Shown one piece after another: positions 34,318 through 44,880 of a DNA stretch of 52,123 bases; the first letter of the stretch is position 1, and the number at the start of each line of letters is the position of its first letter. The notes beneath the pieces were generated by a model. That model searched no databases, was not told the DNA's origin, and saw nothing but the letters and a program-made list of their open reading frames with translations. This DNA is from Neonectria sp. B-13 (Eukaryota > Ascomycota > Sordariomycetes > Hypocreales > Nectriaceae): contig NOKP01000044.1 of assembly GCA_002682825.1 (NCBI GenBank), forward strand, positions 197,662 to 249,784, written 5' to 3'. The translations under genes were made by a program, and so were the position numbers.

Positions 34318-34675
34318 CGGAACAGGTTCTGACTCAACTGCCATCCTCAGCTTGTAATTGTCTGAGTTTATTTTCTATACCCCAAGTGTGGCTTTGGATA
34401 GGCGCTATGACAAGGGTATCCCTTACACAAGTATACAGCTAACCATTCTCACTGGGTTCTCAGTCATGCATGTGATTTGCGGACACTCAAGCTGACATTT
34501 GTGATAATACTTCAATTGATTGCCATGAAATCTGCATATTCTTTGATTGAGACGGCGAAAGGGTCAAAAGTGGCCCAAGACCAGTAGGCACCCGGCCGTC
34601 CGATTTTTTATGTTAAACGACATTGAATCATCTCGACTGAGATGGTGGTCCCTGCAGATAGATGATCGCCGGTTC
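34318..34675. terminator. Convergent 3' region between regulator and ABM genes
   Basis: About 360 bp between two converging stop codons. It must hold both 3' ends. No hairpin, clear polyadenylation signal or gene is supported. Confidence 0.35.
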
Positions 34676-35062
34676 TCAAGCAACGCATACACCGCCCACG
34701 GCTACCTTGCTTAGGATGATGGGATACGCGATGGTTCCCTCCGGATAGCCTGATGCATGTTTTTTAAATTCGGGGTCGGAAAAGGCTTTGCGAAACGCGT
34801 CGGTTGATTCCCAGACGGCGATATTGACGAAAATGTTGCCTTCTGGCCCCACAGATCGATGAAGCTGTCCCGACAACATGCCGTATTGCGCCTTCATGAA
34901 ATTTCCGTCGAGCGCCCAGTTTGCCAGGAATGGTTCTTCGTCTTTGTGGGATTTGAGGACAAACGTGTTGATGAAGATGGCGGGGCTCGTCTCCGTTTCC
35001 AGTTGACGCAGGAATGGGGTTGACGTCCCTGGAATATCGAGGAGGCTCAAGTGCGAAGTCAT
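34676..35062 (-). CDS. ABM-domain (dimeric alpha/beta barrel) small protein
   Basis: The ATG at 35,062 gives 128 codons (MTSHLSLLDIPG...). Reading further upstream to 35,230 adds 56 codons without family features. The core SPAIFINTFVLKSHKDEEPFLANWALDGNFMKAQ-type helix, then SVGPEGNIFVNIAVWESTDAFRKAF and PEFKKHA, is the usual antibiotic-biosynthesis-monooxygenase / quinol-monooxygenase layout. These small proteins oxidise phenols or quinols, or bind them, without a cofactor. It shares a 673-bp divergent promoter region with the EthD gene at 35,736. The size is normal for one ABM domain. Confidence 0.8.
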   Translation of the reverse strand: MTSHLSLLDIPGTSTPFLRQLETETSPAIFINTFVLKSHKDEEPFLANWALDGNFMKAQYGMLSGQLHRSVGPEGNIFVNIAVWESTDAFRKAFSDPEFKKHASGYPEGTIAYPIILSKVAVGGVCVA

Positions 35063-35335
35063 TTTGGAGTGTCTGTCGTTGTACTTGACTTGACCAAAAT
35101 ACAAGTAGAGATTGCTGATTATGACATAAAACTTGTGTCGCGGTGTAATGGGCAAAGAATATCTGTTCGGGGCAGAGGCTTTAGATAAATGCTCCTTGTG
35201 TGAGCGGCGATATTGATCTAACCCATCCATATTTCGGAATCTTCGGCGCTTCTTCCGTGCTGCAAATTTGCCGATCGGCTCATATGAGTTGAGTTTCTGT
35301 CCGACTAGCTATGTGTAGTAGTGTTACAGATAAGC

Positions 35336-35355
35336 CGGGTCCGGATCCGAACCCG
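35336..35355. promoter_or_regulatory. Imperfect 20-bp CGG/CCG palindrome in a divergent promoter
   Basis: CGGGTCCGGATCCGAACCCG reads the same on both strands except for one mismatched pair of positions. It lies between the divergent ABM and EthD genes, about 275 and 380 bp from their starts. A second short CCG-AT-CGG site is at 35,271-35,278. Zn2Cys6 factors often bind CGG/CCG pairs, so these are candidate targets of the nearby regulator. No experiment is implied. Confidence 0.35.
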
Positions 35356-35735
35356 CGCCCAGGCTTGGTGCTAGGTGGCCATATCAAGGAGATCCGAACA
35401 TTCTTGCTAGTCTGCGGCCGCCTTTCCGCGTCCCGTAACTTACCAGATGCCGGTAGCGTCGGAGGCGAAGGATGGACTTGCTGTAAACCGAGACAACCTT
35501 CTTGAACCGGGTTATTGTGATCCGACGAGTCTCCGGGGTCAGAGAGTCAAGTTTCAACCAAGTCATTCTCGATTGACCCCAAGTCTCCCGACTTCCACTA
35601 GTGCCAGTGCCTAATAAGATGAGGCGCCGTAGAGAAATACCAAGTCCCTGCTAAAACCCTTGATTCTCGGCGAGTCCATATTCCCGATCACCTGCATCCC
35701 GAAACTGCATCACACTTCTCCCTGCTCCTTTTACA

Positions 35736-36485
35736 ATGATGAAAGCGTATTATTTCTTGTGGCGCCGCACCGGCATGGATCGCAATGAGTTCATCGACTA
35801 CTACGAGAAGCCTCATATAGATCTCATCCTGCTTCACGTTCCCAAGCACGACGACTTCCGGCGCAACTATCCGGCCTCGGACCGGAACAACACGGCCGAT
35901 CCGGGCTTGCCGCCATTCGATGCGCTGACAGCCATTACTTACGAGAGCCCTGCAAAGTTTGCTGAAGCACTTGCAACCATTTACAGCCAACCGTTCAACC
36001 AGATCGTGGCCGAGGATGAGCTGAGGTTTCTGGATCGCTCGCGCATCAAGTTCGTCATGGTGGACGAGATCATCGATCAAGTGCCAGAGAATGAGTGGCG
36101 GCCTGCTCCCATGGTCTTCGAGGGTGCCAAGTTGATACGTTTGATCAGGCGACCCGCTGCGCTCAATGCTGCTGAGTTCCGCAAAGCCTACGAGGCTCTG
36201 CAGGCGCCTGCTATCCGATCCGCCGTCAGCAGCTGTGTCGACTATCGCCGCAACTATGTCCGCGGTTCAGACTCGCACAACTTCACCTCGACCGAGCTTC
36301 AGAACAACCCCTGCCACCATTCAGTCGTCGCCTGTGACCTCATCGAAGAGTTGTGTTTCGCACACAGCGCTAACATCGATGCTGCCATGCGGGCACTAGA
36401 CAGTATTGGTGTTCGCACGCCATTGTTGATGGGAATGCAGGGCATGTCGGCCATCATCTGCGATCAGCGTCTCCGCACCGCTTGA
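35736..36485 (+). CDS. EthD-domain protein, two tandem domains
   Basis: An intact single exon of 249 codons starts MMKAYYFLWRRTGMDRNEFIDYY-like. Residues 1-110 form an EthD-type ferredoxin-fold domain (KPHIDLILLHVP, DFRRNYP), and a second, more divergent copy covers about 125-245 (AAEFRKAYEAL, CVDYRRNYV). EthD proteins are accessory proteins or decarboxylase/cyclase-like enzymes in anthraquinone and xanthone pathways and in ether degradation. The doubled layout gives a self-paired barrel. It is divergent to the ABM gene. Codon use and composition are normal, with no sign of RIP. The exact reaction is unknown. Confidence 0.8.
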   Translation: MMKAYYFLWRRTGMDRNEFIDYYEKPHIDLILLHVPKHDDFRRNYPASDRNNTADPGLPPFDALTAITYESPAKFAEALATIYSQPFNQIVAEDELRFLDRSRIKFVMVDEIIDQVPENEWRPAPMVFEGAKLIRLIRRPAALNAAEFRKAYEALQAPAIRSAVSSCVDYRRNYVRGSDSHNFTSTELQNNPCHHSVVACDLIEELCFAHSANIDAAMRALDSIGVRTPLLMGMQGMSAIICDQRLRTA

Positions 36486-36793
36486 CAATAAGTGACTTGG
36501 GATTATTTGGAGTTAGGTGTCGTACAATACAATCTCCACCGGGTGCCGAGGTCTGAACTGAACAATCTATTACTAGTATGGATATTGGCATTTTGATATC
36601 TTCATGAAGAACTCGACTGCTACCCTGTACTGGGACTGGAATGAAACGTTACTCTGTGATATCGACCTTCCTTTGTCATCTTACTTTCTTGGCATGCAGA
36701 TGTTAAGAAAGTAGCCCCAATTACACCAATTTTCTTAACAAGTGCACCACAACAACCACAATCCTGCGCTTCGCGCAGCCTACGGCGGCGGCG
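36486..36793. other. Spacer and probable 5' part of the LINE
   Basis: About 310 bp from the EthD stop to LINE ORF1. The last ~60 bp (GC-rich, ending ggcggcggcg) probably belong to the LINE 5' leader. The LINE's 5' boundary is not visible. Confidence 0.4.
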
Positions 36794-38132
36794 ATGGCAT
36801 CTGCCACCTCCTGCCCGCCTATTGTTCCAGATCCTTTTGACCTGGGAATCCATACTCCTGCCAATCTCAATCGAGGAGCCCGCACTGCCCTCTTGCAAAA
36901 CAGCCCCGCTGTCGTGAATGGACCTGTTGGTGTCCCGCCCGCCTTCGGGAGGACGGCTCAAACGCCGTCTTCGCCTCTCAATGCCATCTCTACTGCTGCA
37001 GCTACGGAAGGAGCCCAGCTCGCCCACCCTGACCCCTTCCCTGACCCTACCCCGACTACTGAACAGCAACCGGTCTCCATTTTTGAAGCAGCCACCAAGC
37101 TCGCGCACGACCGTGTGGAGGAGTACAATGCCAAGTTGAAGGTGTTTCAGGCCTTTTACGCTAAATTTGAAGAAGCAGCGAAACAATTCATTACCAGGCC
37201 CGAATAGGAATTCGCTCAAAAGTTTGCTAAAAGCTTCCTAAACGCCTGGAATCAAGCGCTCACCGACGCCAAATCTGCTCTGGTACCTACCTGTAGTACC
37301 ATCGCAGCCTCCCCCCCGGCCACAAACAACGCCCTTGCCCACCAACCCTAACACCATCAACAACATCGTCAACAACAACCCCCCCCCTCATCGCCAGGGA
37401 CAACCGACTATGGGTGCCCCACCCCGAGAGGACCGCTGTGTCTTCATCCGGCTGGACGCCAAAGCTCCGGCTAGGGCCTACAACGACTACGCAATCCGGG
37501 CCCATATATCCCAGAAACTCGGAGTGGATCCGCACAAGATCCCGCGGGTACTCCAAGTCAGGTCCGGATGGGCCGTGCTTACCGCCGACATAACCACCCG
37601 CGACCTCCTCGTGCAGAGACAGACTGAATGGGCACCCGACTTAGGGGCCGCCGCTGTAGAGACTAGGCAGGAGTGGTTTACCTACCTAGTCTTAGATTAC
37701 CCTTGCAAGCTGACCGACCTCTATAGCAACAAAGTAGATAGCAACGCAGCCGTGGATGAAGAAATTGAAATACAGACAGGGCTGAAGCCCGTCAACATAC
37801 GGCCCGCGCAGCACCAACCCGACAACCCCTTAACAAAGACCTTACTTATATCCTTCCTAGAGCCAGTCAAGAAATACTGGCGCCTCTTCAGCAGCCTGCC
37901 GGCAAGGCGTATCAAGAAAACCGACCGGCCGAGGCAGTGCAATGTATGCTTGGACTACCACCTGTCACGTACCTGCTATCGACTCCCCCTGTGCAAACGC
38001 TGCGGCAAGGCCGCCGGCCACGACTCTGAGGACTGTACCGCACCTGAGCAATGCGCCAACTGCCTTGGCCCGCACAGCGCCAACTTCGCCGAATGCCCAG
38101 CTTGCCCGAAGAAGGTACACGGCGTTTTATCA
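36794..38132 (+). pseudogene. LINE (Tad/I-type) ORF1, gag-like with zinc knuckles, broken and truncated
   Basis: It starts MASATSCPPIVPDPFDLG. The first frame stops at a TAG at 37,205-37,207 (probably a former Gln). It continues in frame as EFAQKFAKSFLNAWNQAL, then shifts frame within a C-rich run near 37,310-37,330 and continues to about 38,130. The end holds three knuckle motifs: CNVCLDYHLSRTC, CKRCGKAAGHDSEDC and CANCLGPHSANFAEC, followed by CPKKVHG. This is the ORF1 layout of fungal Tad-type LINEs, which bind RNA. It is cut off at about 38,132 by a repeat that also occurs at 51,936, so ORF2 is not in this stretch. The 3' part of the LINE may lie beyond the window. Confidence 0.85.
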
Positions 38133-38340
38133 GAGGTGGTTCTAGGGTCAGGGTCGGGACTGTATGTCATAGGACTTAGTGCAATTCCAAGCGGGCAGCG
38201 AAAACAGAGAGAAAAATGCAGAGAAATACAATAATACTAATGCACAAGGTAAAATAGATATCAATCGATAGAGACAAGCATAATGAACACACTCTTATAG
38301 AGTATATAATCTTTTAATATTATAGACAGATAGTATTCTA
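38133..38340. repeat. Direct repeat C (RIP-mutated copy)
   Basis: It begins gaggtggttctagggtcagg and matches 51,936-52,123 for at least 188 bp. By my hand alignment the differences are about 13 transitions in the RIP direction (this copy A or T where the other has G or C), two in the other direction and three transversions. The repeat starts abruptly inside LINE ORF1, so 38,133 is an element boundary. Confidence 0.85.
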
Positions 38341-39432
38341 TATTAAAGTCATTTTATCATAGTTCAATCATAGAATAATAGTCTATACATTAAAAAGAAT
38401 ACATCTAGCACTCCTACTAGTAATACTAATATAGACCAATAGAATTTAATCTTAAGGTAGACAGTATCCCTATCAGTTTTCCATAAGCTAATACAATAGA
38501 GTCTTAAGGTAGACAGTATCCCTATCAGTATACATAGCCCAGTTTCTCAGATCGCAGAATAGGCATAAGTCCCCAGTCCTTAGGTAACAGTCCCCTAATA
38601 TAAGAATCATTAGAGAACAATCTCTATCCATCTGCCTAATCTCTCTAGATTGTACAACAAGCTATAACAGTCTCCTAACATAAGACTCCCTAGTATACTC
38701 TTTCTTTCTATAGACTTTATTACTTACCTTACTAACACTTTATCTTTTACCTTACTTAAGGTAATAAAGCTATTACTATAGCTAGTATTACTTCTAGTTA
38801 AATCTTTTAACTCTCCTTTATAATATACCTTTTAATCAACCCAATCCCTTATTCCTATCCTCAATCCCCTTCCTATAGCTTACTTAATCTCTATTCTAAC
38901 CCTTCTTTCCTACCCTCTAGAGCAATCTCTTCTATCCTAATTATTATATACTAATATATACATTTCACTAACAAAATCCAGAACAGGCAACAGTATCCAT
39001 AAGACAATAGAGCATTAAGGTAGACATATATCTACTAGTTTCCATAAGCTAATACAATAAAGTCTTAAAGTAGATAGTATTCCTACTAGTTTCTACAAAC
39101 CAATACAATAAAGTCTTAAAGTAGACAGTATCCCTATCAGTAGATAATACCTCTCTATCTTATCTATAACCACTACCTCTCTAAAAGTCCAATCATATAG
39201 CTCGTCACCCCTTCCTACAGCTAACCTCCAGGTACATCACCTAGTAATGAATACCAGCCAGCTCTATAATATTATAATCAGTAGAAAAAGAAAAAAAACC
39301 TTAGATAAATACAACTATTCTATCAAAAATAAACAAAAGAGTAAATAAACAAAGATAGAATATAAATAAGGAATAGATAGACAGATAGACCTCTATCCAC
39401 TCTATTATTTCTTCTACTAATTATTTACAAAA
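38341..39432. other. AT-rich leader of the bracketed element
   Basis: About 1.1 kb between repeat C and the long decayed frame, apart from the 52-bp repeats. CpA is common and TpG almost absent on the plus strand. No protein, tRNA or primer-binding site was recognised. Confidence 0.4.
38440..39145. repeat. 52-bp short repeats in two groups
   Basis: The word gtagacagtatccctatcag recurs at 38,457 and 38,509, and with variants at 39,020, 39,070 and 39,121. The intervening text (tttccataagctaatacaat, agagtcttaa) is also shared, giving a period of about 51-52 bp. There are about five copies in two groups roughly 490 bp apart. The role is unknown. Confidence 0.8.
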
Positions 39433-42400
39433 TGGCTCTATATACACTATCTACCCAAGAAAAGAGAGATTGTAAATGGGAATAAGAGAGACTATACTGC
39501 CTATAAATACAGTAAGACAAGCAAGTACAGTATCTTTAATAGTATTCTAATAACCCAAATGTTCACCTTCTTAGTACAACCAGCAATAGTAACCCAATAT
39601 ATCCCACTAAGAATACATCCTTTAATAGTTTATATCCTTTACTAGTAGTATCTAACTATCTAATCAATCTCATTCTAGCTCAACAAAATGCTCTCAATCC
39701 TAGTAAATAACCCCTACTAATACAGCCAAGACACCAAAGTCTAAGGCTTACTACAGCTAAAGAGCTAGGCACAATAGATAGTACAGCAGCAATAGCTATT
39801 GCAGCTGCCCCATTGCCAATCGAACCACAACAGAGACATTAAAGCCTTAGGCTCACTGAGATACTATCCCTTGCCCCCTTAACAACCAGCCAGGTAGGAG
39901 CAATGATTAGCAAGACACTAACCACTGCCAGTACTATCTATCCCCTAGAGCCCTCTATTGCCCTTCTATCTACTCTAACCTTGCATAATACCCTATACCC
40001 CCTCCCTCCTACCTAGGATTAGCTCTTAGACTACCAAGCTCTACCCAATATTAATATAAACACTAAACCTAAGGTACCTAAGGTACAAGTATTATCTCTC
40101 CCCTTATCTCCCCTAACCCCCTCTATCTATATTACTATAGGTTCAGTCTTTAATACTAAACTTAGGTCCCAGATTCCTATAGCCCCTATACAACTATAGA
40201 GTCCCCTCCAGCAAGAAGGCCTACCTCCTATATTAAGCAGTCCCCCTCTATCACCTTTAGGATCTCCAAGCAGTACAAGGTCCTCAGGCCTATTTACACT
40301 ATCAGCCTTACCACTGCCCTCTCCTAGCCTAGTAAGCCTAGTCTTAGGCCATTTCCTCCAAGCCATCCATAACCAGGAAACTACAAATAACACTAACTTT
40401 CTTTAGATACAGAGTAATATATATAATTGCATATTCCAGACATTTTTTGCATTTAATTACAGCTATATATTATCTCTAGACCCTATTACCTACCCACTGA
40501 AATTATACTTATATAATTATACTTAGGTCAACACCCAGAAGAGCATAACAAGCCCAAACATACACAGACAATCCAAGAAAGGGTCTAGCATCTCCAACAG
40601 TCCCTTCCTCCCTTACCAACCATTTTCAGCAATAAGAATAGTACCTATAACCCCTAGGCCTCCTTCCAACAGTAGCAGTCCTTCCTCTCTGACCAACTAG
40701 CCAAGCCGCTCTCCTTCTACAAGATACAAGCCAGCCTCCTCTAGGCCTTAATAACCATTTTATAGCAGTGGGATATCAATAGTATATAGCTTAGGGCCAA
40801 GGATCTAGCGGCCATCTACCTACCTAACAACTTCTGCCTTACCTTTCTCCCGCCCTATAAGCATAATCTTACTACCAACTAAGTCATTCAGCCGCATAGC
40901 CTCAACCTTACTAACATATAACATATCCCCTTTAGCCATTTCATAACAGCCAGTGTCTACATCTCTATCCTTCTCTTCTTCCCCAAGGCTACTCACTCAA
41001 CAACATTAGCTACCTCAAATGGCCTTTTGCTAAAGTAGCAATAAGATCTCTATAACCAAATCATCATCCTAGCAGCCTATAAGACTATCTCTAACCCCAT
41101 TCAACAGAAGATCCCCTGTATATATAATATTGCTTATGCTAAGTCCTACTCCTTCAGGGAAAAGCTAGGGATAGGCCAGTAGAGAGCAGAGGACAAGAGC
41201 TAGTCGTTTTGTCTTATATATGCTATCCTAGCCAAAGACCTCTCCTGCTTCTAGGCCTCTATCATAGAGAAGGCAAACTCAACTATTGTCCTAACTACAA
41301 AGGGAGAGCCAGTTGGCTACTTCCAGGGCCTATGCCTACTCTTTTAGGCTTACAACCTAAAGAACACCTTTACCCAGCCCAGCCTCTAGGAAACCTTATA
41401 TATATTCTAGGATATAGTCTTAGTAGGCCTTAACCTAAGCCAACTAGACATATACTTATACTAGCTTAATATTAGGATATAAGACTATATAAGTAGTCCT
41501 ATCTCCTCTGATCAGTCTAAGCCTTAGACCCTCTTATAAAAGAACCAATATAACTACTACTTCCATAAGTAACTTAGGGACATTACTCTAGAGGCCCCCC
41601 TAGCTATAACTCACTTCCATTCCTTCCTCTTCTACAACATAAGCACCTATACCTCTAAGGTTAAGCCTACTTAAACCTCTAACCTAGTGCAGCCAGAGGC
41701 CTAGCAACCCAGCATCGTTTACACTAAGGTATACAACTGCAATAAGAAGCTCTTTAGTATAATATTTAGTAACTATCAACTCTTTGGTTCTAGGTTCCTC
41801 CCCTTCCTCACCTTTAACAAGAGCATAGTCAAGGACCTATCCTCCATAAGCCAGAATCGCTAGTAGGCCTTTATACCCTAGCTTAACTGCCCTATCTTCC
41901 TTTGTACCTAGGAGGTAAATAAGCAGTATCTATAGGCTATCTTAAACCCCTAAGCCTTAACCAATTATAGCATTCAGAAGGAGGTTACCTTCTATCTAAA
42001 TACCATCCTAGCTATATAGAGCAGTAGCGCCTTCCACCCAAACCAGAGCCCCCACACTGGCTTACTGACCTACATCATCCTACTGAACCTAAAGCCTAAG
42101 GAATACTACCCATTCTAGGCCATCCCCACTAGAGACATAAACACCCTCATCTTCACCTAGGCCGCCCACCTAGTTCTTCCTCTTAACCATATCTTCCTCA
42201 AGTTATTGCCTCACCAAGCCAACTATAGCAATACCACACCCTCTTCATCCCCTCCCCCAGTCCAGTAGGTACTTAACTTCTATACCACACAGCTCCTCTA
42301 TCAGCTTCTTATACACACCTTAAGCAGTAAACTAGCACTAGGCTTTAACAAGTGGATTTGGCTATCTTACTAACACATATAGACCCAAGATGGATATAAA

Positions 42401-44100
42401 GAGCAGCAGGGTCTTAGGCTTAATGCTTCCATTAATGCATCTGGGATACTTTAGATCCCCCAAGCTCACATAAACTAGCAGCAAGGCCACCTCACACTCA
42501 AGACCCTCATCAACCTCTATATCCCCCAGAACCCCCTTCAGGCACACCTAGCCCATCAGTCCAACGTACAGGCTCTTACCACCTTACAGGTCACCATCAA
42601 GTTCTTACTCCAGAAGTGGCTCCAGTAGGCCCAGCTAGCCTTTAACAAAGGGCACAACCACAAGGCAGAGCAGTTAGCTAACCAGGCCATAAGGCTCACC
42701 ACCAAGGAGATTGCCCAGGCCTACCACAAACACTTCCTAGCCAAGGTCAAGTCCTACTAGGATAGGGTCTAGGGTAGGCTTAGGCAAAGTAAGATGCCAC
42801 CCCTAAGCCAGCTCCAACAAGCACAGGATGAATCTACTGCCAATATAGGCCATATTCCTACAGCCCAGACAATCTAGGAGGTATATATCAATGCATAGGC
42901 CAAGTACACCACTACTGCACCAGCCCCAACAGGCAAGACAACTGCCCAAGCTACCACAGAGGAAGAAAGCAGTCTCCTACTAAGTGAACTACCATATTAG
43001 ATAACAACCCACCAGCAACTACCACCACATAACAGTTAGTATGACTTTGTATTCGACCACCTATTCAGGCGCCCAAGCCCACTAACCTAAGGACAACTCC
43101 ACTTTCTACAGGTCTACTATACCTTCAAGGAGTTCTAGAAGGTAATTAATAGGCCAGCTAAGCCATTCAATAATCGCTTTAAGTCCCAAATCGACTGCTA
43201 CATCCTAGTCGCCTTCAATAGCAACCAGACAAAGGAAGTAGGCACCAAGCATGCTCACAGCACCTAGTATTATAGCAGGCCAGCCTTTTTCTAGATCCAG
43301 TATTAGGCTCCCTATTTCTTACTACCAAAGGAAGACTGCTTTACAAGCTTAGGCACCATCGTCTACTATGCACAGTTTCCCCATGATCTCTACCCTATAA
43401 TGCTCCTAAGAATCCCATCTGCCTAAGGCTTTCAGGACCTTAAGATACACACCCAAGCAGACTGGCTATAGCTGATAGTCTACACTAAAAGGCTATAGCA
43501 TACTATAGACAAAACCATCCAACGCTACTGCCAATGGCTACTTAAGCGAATGGTTTCCCTAGTAGGTCCCATTTGGACTAACAGCCATAACCCAAGACAT
43601 ATGGTTCTATGGTCCTTTGAGGATATACTGCTATAGGACTATAGTAAAGAGAATGTTCTATTTCTACCTGTATTAGAGATGAATATCCCTTAGGCTTAAG
43701 TTGAGACAGTAGTAAGCCTGCCTACCATTCTACTGCCTACTCACCATAACCTTTTCAGATTGCTAAAAACCATCCAGTCCTTTCTAGGACTTCCAGCCTC
43801 TATTATATTAATCCGGAGGTAGGCGAAATATGAACTTTACAATGGCAGCAAGCAATATGACCTCTGCAGTCACCTAGAAGCAAAGCAGTAAGCAGTGGAG
43901 CCAGAATCAGAGAGCCCATCCCTACTGCAGCGTTTTTTATGCCAAACAGAGCTACTACAGTAGGACATTGAGACTGGGGAGATGACTGAGATGGGAGAGG
44001 GAGAGATCAAGGTAGAAAGGGGGGAGGGAGAGGAGGATAAGGATAAGGAAGATGCTTCTACCTTAGATACTACTGCAAGCAATAGTTAGTTTAGCATTAT
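39433..44100 (+). pseudogene. Very long decayed ORF of unknown identity (about 1,550 codons)
   Basis: From an ATG at about 39,433 (MALYTLSTQEKRDCKWE) a plus-strand reading can be followed to the acidic tail near 44,050 (GEGEIKVERGEGEEDKDKED), with some frame changes between 40,000 and 41,100. Its stops are mostly TAG. Because CpA is intact and TpG is lost on this strand, most stops can be former Trp (TGG) codons. In the cleaner part, 41,550-44,100, only about one codon in 30 is a stop. Some blocks look protein-like, for example LALGFNKWIWLSY and KTIQRYCQWLLKRMVSLV. I recognise no reverse transcriptase, integrase, helicase or tyrosine recombinase motif. It is probably the main protein of the element that starts at 38,133. 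Confidence 0.5.
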
Positions 44101-44129
44101 AAGTAGTAATTGATATTGGTTCTTTTTAA

Positions 44130-44345
44130 TACTACTTAGGCTATTGTTTTCTTATCTTATGTCTTAAAATGGAGATCACTATAACAGCAGGCAACCTTCA
44201 CACTTATGACTCTCCTTTGTAATCTTGTGTTACCTCTGGCCTGATCAGGGCAGGATCATTGACAAAATGACAGTCCTACCTTCAAGGCATACACAATCAC
44301 TATTTCCCTGCTTCCAGCTTCGCCCTTCCAAGACAGCTTTTTAGC
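44130..44345 (+). repeat. Repeat A (direct copy at 51,585-51,800)
   Basis: It begins at gttttcttatcttatgtctt and includes acaatggagat-like, cctctggcctgatcagg, caatcac and ctgcttccagcttcgc. The text matches 51,595-51,800 in the same orientation, with C-to-T and G-to-A differences here. It is also homologous in reverse to repeat B, which begins 40 bp further on. Confidence 0.8.
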
Positions 44346-44364
44346 AAACTATCAATCCCCCAGA

Positions 44365-44389
44365 CCCTAGCCTCCTACTGAGGCTAGGG
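44365..44389. repeat. Perfect 9-bp palindrome at the centre of a larger inverted repeat
   Basis: ccctagcct at 44,365-44,373 and aggctaggg at 44,381-44,389 are exact reverse complements with a 7-base loop (cctactg). It lies between repeat A (plus) and repeat B (minus), which are diverged inverted copies of each other. Confidence 0.8.
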
Positions 44390-44880
44390 ATGCAACACAA
44401 AGCCGATCATTTTGCCGGTGGATTGTACACTTTAGGGTAAAGAGACCACACAGGAGAAAGCAGTCTTACAAAGGCAAAGCTAGAAGGAGGGAAACAGTGA
44501 ATGTGCCAGTCTTAAGGGTAGGATAGGCTTTCTATTAATGACCATGGGTTGATCAAGGTGAAACTAGTTAGTGATATATGCAGGTTACTCTTAAAAGTGA
44601 GTTATAGCTTCTGCAACAGCAGTCTTCATAGTAGGATATAAGACAAGAAAACAACAGTTCAAAAAGAAGGGATAGAATGAATAATGGAAAAGGTATACTG
44701 GCCAATAGGTAGCTCTAGAGTGTAGGATAGGAAGGGTTAATGTCTTAGAATAGGGTAGATTGGTTATAATTACTATATTTATATATATATATAGAAAGGC
44801 ATAAGGCATATATTGTCTTAGAGAGCGTATGAGAGCGCTGGGTAGTCTATAGGGTAGGTAAGTCTTGCTGTATTAAGGTA
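44386..44880 (-). repeat. Repeat B (direct copy at 50,405-50,957)
   Basis: It begins ctagggatgcaacacaaagc and continues with gatcattttgcc, gattgtacactttagggtaa, gtgccagtcttaagggtagg and ataagacaagaaaacaa, ending near gctgtattaagg. The same blocks occur in order at 50,405-50,957. Two similar ~500-bp direct repeats about 6 kb apart look like LTRs of a retroelement, but no retroelement protein lies between them. Confidence 0.75.
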
